In this document: piece by piece, positions 53,917-58,830 of the stretch
Layout of the letters: each line of letters starts with the position of its first letter
Numbering within the stretch: the stretch's first letter is position 1
Origin: Arsukibacterium sp. UBA3155
GTDB lineage: Bacteria > Pseudomonadota > Gammaproteobacteria > Enterobacterales > Alteromonadaceae
DNA length: 58,830 nt
Assembly: GCA_002364615.1 (NCBI GenBank)
Contig: DEYP01000010.1
Coordinates: 1 to 58,830 of the forward strand
Direction: 5' to 3'
Program-made: the position numbers and the translations under genes
Notes under the pieces: model-generated
What the model saw: the letters and a program-made list of their open reading frames with translations, nothing else
What the model was told of the DNA's origin: nothing
The model's database searches: none

Positions 53917-54544
53917 TCTCGCTCACTGTAATAAATTCAATGCTAATATCAGCCATCGGATACTCCGTTACCTGGTAATCCAGTTGCTGCCACTGCACCA
54001 GCCAGGGTAACTGCTCTAACTCGGTTAGCAGTTGCTGCACACTAGCGTAACGACCGCGGACCATCAGCGTAGTTCTGTGCTGATACAACAAGGGCGCTTC
54101 TTCCGCTAACTGGCCTGCCAGCACAACAGGCACCGCTGCAGAAGTTGACAGGGCTTGTAATTTTACCTGCTGACTTTTCGACAGAATTTCCCGCAGTAGT
54201 GCCAGCATCTGATCGGCACCAATAAATAAACTGCTTTGATTTTGTCTTTGGACTGCCAACTCTGCCTGTTGCCTGGTGAGGCTGGCAATGTCATCCCGAA
54301 AGGGTTGTTCGATATCAATGGCCAGTTGCAACTGCAAAAGCTCAAGTTGTTGCTGAACTTGTTGTTGCTGTAAGCGCAGTTTTTGCTGTTGCCCGGTCAA
54401 TTGCTTTTGTTGCTGCCAGGCAGGCTCCAGCAGATAGATGAGGAGTAGCCAGAAAATTAAGATTAGTGAGCCAAAAAAGACCAGCCGCTTTTCACGCAGC
54501 TGTAACGCATGATATTTCTGGTTTAATTGCTGCCAGTTAGTCAT
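53894..54544 (-). CDS. mshJ: MshJ, PilO-like inner-membrane protein
   Basis: 216 residues: one membrane helix (about 22-42), a Gln-rich coiled coil (about 46-75) and a periplasmic ferredoxin-like domain. It pairs with the PilN-like partner just upstream (2 bp away) in the alignment complex. Confidence 0.9.
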   Translation of the reverse strand: MTNWQQLNQKYHALQLREKRLVFFGSLILIFWLLLIYLLEPAWQQQKQLTGQQQKLRLQQQQVQQQLELLQLQLAIDIEQPFRDDIASLTRQQAELAVQRQNQSSLFIGADQMLALLREILSKSQQVKLQALSTSAAVPVVLAGQLAEEAPLLYQHRTTLMVRGRYASVQQLLTELEQLPWLVQWQQLDYQVTEYPMADISIEFITVSENENFIQL

Positions 54545-54546
54545 GT

Positions 54547-55137
54547 TCAGTCTCCCTGCTCAGCAATAAGATGGAACTGTACTGCCTGCTGCTCTGGCAA
54601 TTCTGTTAACCGCAGCTGGTTAAAGCGCTGGCCTTGAAAATAGTCGAAGTGGCGCAGACTTTCCAGCCAGCCAGGCACTTCAGCTGGTACTATCGTCAGA
54701 CCTTTTAACTCGCTGGTGCGAGGGCGCAGTTTAAAATGGGTTAACCACACGCTGTTAATATCGGTTTCAAGTAACTGTTGCAACACCGTACTGTATGCAT
54801 AGTCCGCCCGTATTTGCTGTGCGGATAAATAGTGTTGCAAAGCGATTTGCTGTTCAACCCGACGCTTTAGCAAGTCACGTTCGTTAATAAGCGCTGACGA
54901 TGGCTTGCGCTGCAGCAGAGCTTGCTGCAATAGCTCAAGCTGTTGCTGCTGGCGCGTCAACTGCTGTTCCGCATGGGCATTCAGTTGCAACTGTTTTTGT
55001 TGCTGCCATTGTAACCCCCCCCATGCCAGCAAACTTATAGCCAGTACCAGCAGCAACAACACAAATAATGACGACAGTGTCATCGTTTGCTTCTGCGGTT
55101 GCAAAGCTACCTGATAAAGATTAATCCGCTGTTTCAT
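54547..55137 (-). CDS. mshI2: MshI2, PilN-like alignment protein
   Basis: A PilN-type protein: cytoplasmic start MKQRINLYQVALQPQ (the INLYQ/INLLP motif that docks into the PilM-like partner), one membrane helix (about 22-43), a coiled coil and a periplasmic domain. ATG 55137 overlaps the mshI stop as ATGA and starts at the docking motif; the longer form at 55152 adds five residues. Confidence 0.88.
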   Translation of the reverse strand: MKQRINLYQVALQPQKQTMTLSSLFVLLLLVLAISLLAWGGLQWQQQKQLQLNAHAEQQLTRQQQQLELLQQALLQRKPSSALINERDLLKRRVEQQIALQHYLSAQQIRADYAYSTVLQQLLETDINSVWLTHFKLRPRTSELKGLTIVPAEVPGWLESLRHFDYFQGQRFNQLRLTELPEQQAVQFHLIAEQGD

Positions 55138-56057
55138 GCTGTCGGCTCCCAACTGGAGCTGACGGTAGCGGCAATAGCTGGCCAGAATTCATTCAAATTA
55201 ATGGCCGCAGCCCAGTGCAATTCGGGTTTAAGTTGCAATGCCTGAACCTGGTTAAAGCCAGCCTGATGAAATAATGGTACTAAATCCGTTCGTTCTGCGC
55301 CGCTACATAACAATTGAATACTGCGCACCGGCGGCAATTTAAGCTGGCTTTCGATATAGTCCATAGAGCGTTGAATTTCCAACAGTAAATTATCAAACAC
55401 CCCCTGCTGTAGGTCAGTTTTATTGTATTGATGCAGGCGATTAAAACCACGGATCCGCCTGGAGAATTGTAATTGGCCTTGCCGGATTACCTGCAGCAAT
55501 ACGTCTTGTCCGGGTTGATGCATTAACACGAGCGCGGCATGATCAGCATAATGGGTTAATTCATGAATTAACCACTCTTCAATTAAGATTTGCTGCAAGC
55601 TCAGTTTTGCATCAGTAACAATTGCGATCAGCTCCTGCAACTGGCTTTTGGCACTTACCACCACATTAATTTTAGCAGGTTGTCCCGGCGCGCCGGGCAA
55701 GTCGATATAGTCAAGTACCAGCTCTTCCAGAGCAATATCAGTAAGATCTTTGATTTGCCAGGGCAAAGCGGTTAGCAACTCCGGCTCGTCCAGTGCCGGC
55801 TTCTCGAGCTGAACAATCTGGTACATCGCCGGAGAAATAATCAAAGATAACGCCATCATTTTATTAACATGACCAAGCGCTTCTTTCATTGCAGGCTGCC
55901 AATCGCCATGGTTTACCGGATAAACAGAGACGGCTGCCTCTTTGTCACGCGCGGGCTGAAGTAAAAGCTGAATTTCATGATCACGAATATGCAGCACAGC
56001 AATACCTGCTGAGCTTTTGTGGCCAAATCTGATGTGCTGCAATACTTTGGCTAACAT
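55134..56057 (-). CDS. mshI: MshI, PilM-like cytoplasmic protein
   Basis: 307 residues, actin-fold PilM relative that anchors the alignment complex in the cytoplasm. It has the family start (GHKSSAGIAVLHIRDHEIQLL) and the later blocks DNLLLEIQRSMDYIESQ and IQLLCSGAE. First gene of the msh operon; the upstream region 56058-56128 is shared with the divergent PLP gene and holds a TATAAT (56087-56092, + strand). Confidence 0.88.
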   Translation of the reverse strand: MLAKVLQHIRFGHKSSAGIAVLHIRDHEIQLLLQPARDKEAAVSVYPVNHGDWQPAMKEALGHVNKMMALSLIISPAMYQIVQLEKPALDEPELLTALPWQIKDLTDIALEELVLDYIDLPGAPGQPAKINVVVSAKSQLQELIAIVTDAKLSLQQILIEEWLIHELTHYADHAALVLMHQPGQDVLLQVIRQGQLQFSRRIRGFNRLHQYNKTDLQQGVFDNLLLEIQRSMDYIESQLKLPPVRSIQLLCSGAERTDLVPLFHQAGFNQVQALQLKPELHWAAAINLNEFWPAIAATVSSSWEPTA

Positions 56058-56128
56058 CTTAATGCTATTTAACCCTGATATCGGTTTATAATACTGGCAC
56101 TTTCACTTTAAAGTTACCAACCCGCTTT

Positions 56129-57115
56129 ATGTTATTGTCACCCATGGATATCGCAGCTCCTTCTGCCAGTTGGCACCAGATTGTTGAACCGCGGCTTTCT
56201 GAAGCCCGTGTTGAGCTTTGGTTATATTGTCAGACGATGGCTGAGCCAATGTTATCTGGTAACAAATGGATGAAATTACAATATCATATAAAGTTGATTC
56301 AGCAACAGCAATATCGCGGCTTAGTGACTTTCGGAGGGCCTTTCTCAAATCATCTTGCGGCCTGTGCTGCTGTTGCAAAACTCAATAAGATTAATGCCAT
56401 CGCCTATGTCCGGACAGACAATATTGATCTGAATAATCCTACCTTAGCCTATTGTCAGGGACAGGGAATGCAGCTGATTGCAATCGATCGCCAGACCTAT
56501 CGACAACGGCAGCAACAGACTTTTCTCGGGCTGATAACGAAACGCCATCCCGATCATTTGCTGGTACCAGAAGGTGGAAGTTCTGTGTTAGGTGCGCAAG
56601 GTATCGCCGATTTAAATCTTACCGATACACCGGCAGGTCGGGCTGATGTGATTGCTACCGCATCAGCCAGTGGCGGAACAGTAGCCGGTTTGATTATGGC
56701 AGCCAGTCGGGCAAGCCCGGCAGCTAATGCGGTTAAAGAGGTGATAGGACTGGCGGTAGTGAATGACGACGCTTTAACAGAAAAGATTACAGTGCTGTTG
56801 AAAACAGCAGACGTTAAGTCTTTTCCCTGGCGCATTATTACCACAGCAGCAGAGCATCGTTATGCTAAATGTCCGCAGCAACACATAGATTTTTGTTGTC
56901 AATTTACTAAACAACACGGTATTGCAGTTGAACCGGTGTATACCGGCAGGGCACTATATAAGCTTTATCAAATGATTGGTGCGGGGGAATTTGCACCTGG
57001 CAGCCGGATTAGTTTTTTTCATACCGGCGGCTTGCAAGGTGTGGCGGGCTTACGCTATCGCGACTTAATCAATCCGCAGCAGTACCGGTTACTATCTTCG
57101 ACAAAGGCTGGCTAA
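56129..57115 (+). CDS. PLP-dependent ACC-deaminase / D-cysteine-desulfhydrase family enzyme
   Basis: A 328-residue fold-type II PLP enzyme. The PLP Lys is in SGNKWMKLQYH (about 50), the Asn loop is GGPFSNHLAACA, and the glycine loop is TASASGGTVAGL. ACC deaminases and D-cysteine desulfhydrases share this scaffold and cannot be separated here. It interrupts the mshH-mshI order on the opposite strand, as also happens in related genomes. Its last 47 bp overlap the 3' end of the convergent mshH gene. ATG 56129 has no clear ribosome site; 56144 is an alternative start. Confidence 0.85.
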   Translation: MLLSPMDIAAPSASWHQIVEPRLSEARVELWLYCQTMAEPMLSGNKWMKLQYHIKLIQQQQYRGLVTFGGPFSNHLAACAAVAKLNKINAIAYVRTDNIDLNNPTLAYCQGQGMQLIAIDRQTYRQRQQQTFLGLITKRHPDHLLVPEGGSSVLGAQGIADLNLTDTPAGRADVIATASASGGTVAGLIMAASRASPAANAVKEVIGLAVVNDDALTEKITVLLKTADVKSFPWRIITTAAEHRYAKCPQQHIDFCCQFTKQHGIAVEPVYTGRALYKLYQMIGAGEFAPGSRISFFHTGGLQGVAGLRYRDLINPQQYRLLSSTKAG

Positions 57116-58712
57116 AATAGAAACCCTGCCCCCCTGCAACGCCCAATTTTTGCAGTGTCTGCCACTCGTTGGCCAACTCTACGCCAGTGCCGATAACCCG
57201 GATACCACGCTCTGCAAAATGGGATATTAAACCACGAACAAATAATTGTTGCTCCAGATGTTCATCAATATTGCGCACAACAGATGGATGTAATTTGGCA
57301 GACTCAATGGCTAAATCATCAGCGTAAGGTGGAATATCAATAGTTAATCCAACTTGATCAACCACCAGTGCAAACCCTAACTTTATAACCTTATCTAACA
57401 CCGGCTTGAGTTTATCGTAATACCGGATGAGATGATGCTCAGTCAATTCTAATGCTAATTGCGAAGGGTCTAGCTGCCCGGACGCTACCAGCTGCTCCAG
57501 CCATTGTTGCCAATCCTTACTTAAAAGCGAATGAGCATTTATATTAACACTGCACCTGATAGCGCTCCGGCTTTCTAATAAACCAAGTTTAGCCGCACGA
57601 AGCAACACGTGCTGATCAATTTGTAGTGTTAAACCACAGCTATAAGCCATTGGCAGAAATATCGCCGCCGGTATGTTTTCACCCTCAGTGCTTTGCAACC
57701 TGACCAACACTTCCTGTTGCAACAGTTCCTGATCCTGCCAGGAAAACACGGGTTGAAAACTTAAACTGAAGCGATGTTGAACTAGTGCTTTAGTTAATTC
57801 TGAACGCCACCAGACCGAACCTTTTGCCGCTGGCTTTTTTTCTGGCTCAAAACCAAACGCACTGTTATGACCATACAATTGTGCGGTTCTAAGGGCCATA
57901 TCCGCTTCGGACAGCAATTGATAAGTCGTTTGATTACGCTGATACGCAACATATCCGATATGAACAAAATCCGAACTCAGATACGTGGCAAAACAATTTG
58001 CCCGTCCCATCGCTACGACCAGAGTGTCAGCCAGGTTAGCCATTTCTTTCTCTGCTATACCAGACAGTAATAGTACTAAATCATTTTCGGACAGGCGCGC
58101 CAGGATCCTGTCCTGATAAGGCTCACAGTAACTATTAATGACTTCAACGCAGGCTTTAAGGCATGCAAGCTGTTTAACCTGGCTAACACTATGACCGGGA
58201 TGAGAAACCTCAATAATAAATAACCCACCGGCACCTTCTTCAGAAGCATCACTGAGAAAGTGTTGCAGTTTGCTTTCAAAAAAGATCCGGTTACCAATTG
58301 CAAGTTCATGATCAATCAAGCCTTGCACTCTTACCAGATGGCGTACTTCATGGTCTCGCCGAATGTAATTTAATAATCGGTCATTAATCTTTTCCAGCCG
58401 GAGTTCAGGCATTAAATCAACCCGTTGACTAAGCTCCAACCGCTCTTCCAACCGTTTTATAGCATGATCAACTTGCAATACTGTCGTCGCCAAAGAACGA
58501 CGATGATATTGCACACCGTAGAACAAACCAGTCAGGAATAGGGCTAACAAACCATTAAATAACAATGCTAATTGCCATATGGCCAGGTTTGCAGGCAAAA
58601 AAATCGCGGAAATAACAAATAAACTATTCGCAAACAACAGACAGGAGGCCAGGATAATTAACCAGCTGGAATAGGTTTTTTGTTTAAATAAGCGGGCAAG
58701 TGACACGTACAA
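57069..58712 (-). CDS. csrD: MshH/CsrD, degenerate GGDEF-EAL regulator
   Basis: 547 residues: two N-terminal membrane helices (about 17-62), a HAMP/coiled-coil link (about 78-110), a GGDEF-like domain (about 150-295) and an EAL-like domain (about 305-545). The active site of the first reads LSENDL in place of GGDEF. The second reads EVLVRL in place of EALxR, and VDQVGLTIDI stands where DDFGTGYSS would be. So neither synthesis nor breakdown of c-di-GMP is expected. In E. coli the like protein CsrD targets CsrB/CsrC RNAs for RNase E. In Vibrio, mshH is the first msh-locus gene. Confidence 0.88.
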   Translation of the reverse strand: MYVSLARLFKQKTYSSWLIILASCLLFANSLFVISAIFLPANLAIWQLALLFNGLLALFLTGLFYGVQYHRRSLATTVLQVDHAIKRLEERLELSQRVDLMPELRLEKINDRLLNYIRRDHEVRHLVRVQGLIDHELAIGNRIFFESKLQHFLSDASEEGAGGLFIIEVSHPGHSVSQVKQLACLKACVEVINSYCEPYQDRILARLSENDLVLLLSGIAEKEMANLADTLVVAMGRANCFATYLSSDFVHIGYVAYQRNQTTYQLLSEADMALRTAQLYGHNSAFGFEPEKKPAAKGSVWWRSELTKALVQHRFSLSFQPVFSWQDQELLQQEVLVRLQSTEGENIPAAIFLPMAYSCGLTLQIDQHVLLRAAKLGLLESRSAIRCSVNINAHSLLSKDWQQWLEQLVASGQLDPSQLALELTEHHLIRYYDKLKPVLDKVIKLGFALVVDQVGLTIDIPPYADDLAIESAKLHPSVVRNIDEHLEQQLFVRGLISHFAERGIRVIGTGVELANEWQTLQKLGVAGGQGFYFSQPLSKIVTGTAAD

Positions 58713-58804
58713 CTCCTTTTGACTGTTGATACAGTGTTAACGTTATTTGCTGCTTTGTCCAGATATTAACCAGCTTTCCAGCGTGAAGATCAGTAAGCTA
58801 AACG

Positions 58805-58830
58805 CAAAAAAGCCCACTCGACTGAGTGGG
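58805..58830. terminator. Terminator hairpin cut by the window end
   Basis: AAAAAAGCCCACTC-gact-GAGTGGG reaches the last base, so the T side is outside the window. It probably ends the neighbouring transcript, upstream of mshH/csrD. Confidence 0.7.

Noticed and set aside
56087-56092. TATAAT as a firm promoter for the PLP gene
   Set aside because: The -10 is perfect but no acceptable -35 stands 16-18 bases upstream, so it is only mentioned in the mshI entry.

Overview
The window looks like chromosome from a marine or aquatic gammaproteobacterium of the Alteromonadales type. The best guess is the Rheinheimera / Alishewanella / Arsukibacterium neighbourhood. That guess rests on the complete MSHA pilus locus next to mreBCD, the Shewanella/Vibrio-like gene order, and a full alginate-degradation locus. 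No rRNA or species marker is present, so the genus is inference.

Left end (1 to about 3030): an AT-rich run of small genes, all on the + strand. Most are followed by a folded attC-like site (TAAC...GTTA, with internal inverted repeats). This is part of an integron cassette array, and no integrase lies in the window. Contents are two small membrane proteins, a coiled-coil/zinc-ribbon protein, a secreted alpha/beta hydrolase, a broken secreted protein and a GNAT acetyltransferase.

3.1-20.9 kb: an alginate-utilisation locus, all on the - strand. A long upstream operon reads dehR-like reductase, PL6 lyase, PL17 oligo-alginate lyase, kdgF, ExuT-like MFS transporter, kdgK, eda, PL7 lyase. A second unit holds a TonB-dependent receptor and a 1216-residue repeat-containing surface lipoprotein. 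Together they give a full path: polymer cleavage, outer-membrane import, oligomer to monomer, inner-membrane import, DEH to KDG to KDPG to pyruvate + glyceraldehyde-3-phosphate. No regulator gene is present. The intergenic DNA carries many TTGGTAA half-sites and one perfect 32-bp palindrome containing an ExuR/UxuR-type operator. The locus ends at tRNA-Arg(CCG), whose 3' end and terminator are duplicated on the alginate side. Cassettes plus alginate locus may therefore be accessory DNA placed against a tRNA.

21-27.5 kb: an orphan CHASE-PAS sensor kinase, a lipoprotein M3 peptidase, pmbA (tldE), and the ribosome-assembly factor yjgA/darP.

27.5-39.3 kb: a tight nine-gene - strand string, mreB-mreC-mreD-maf-rng-yhdP-nit-tldD-ilvE, mostly joined by 1-11 bp overlaps. 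It covers cell shape, RNA processing, envelope lipid transport, the TldD half of the TldD/PmbA protease, and branched-chain amino acid transamination.

39.5-58.7 kb: the MSHA type IV pilus operon (mshI, mshI2, J, K, L, M, N, E, G, B, A, C, D, O, P, Q) with mshH/csrD just upstream. A PLP-dependent ACC-deaminase/D-cysteine-desulfhydrase-family gene is inserted between mshH and mshI on the other strand. No mshF is seen between mshG and mshB.

No CRISPR array, insertion sequence, phage gene or known defence system is visible.
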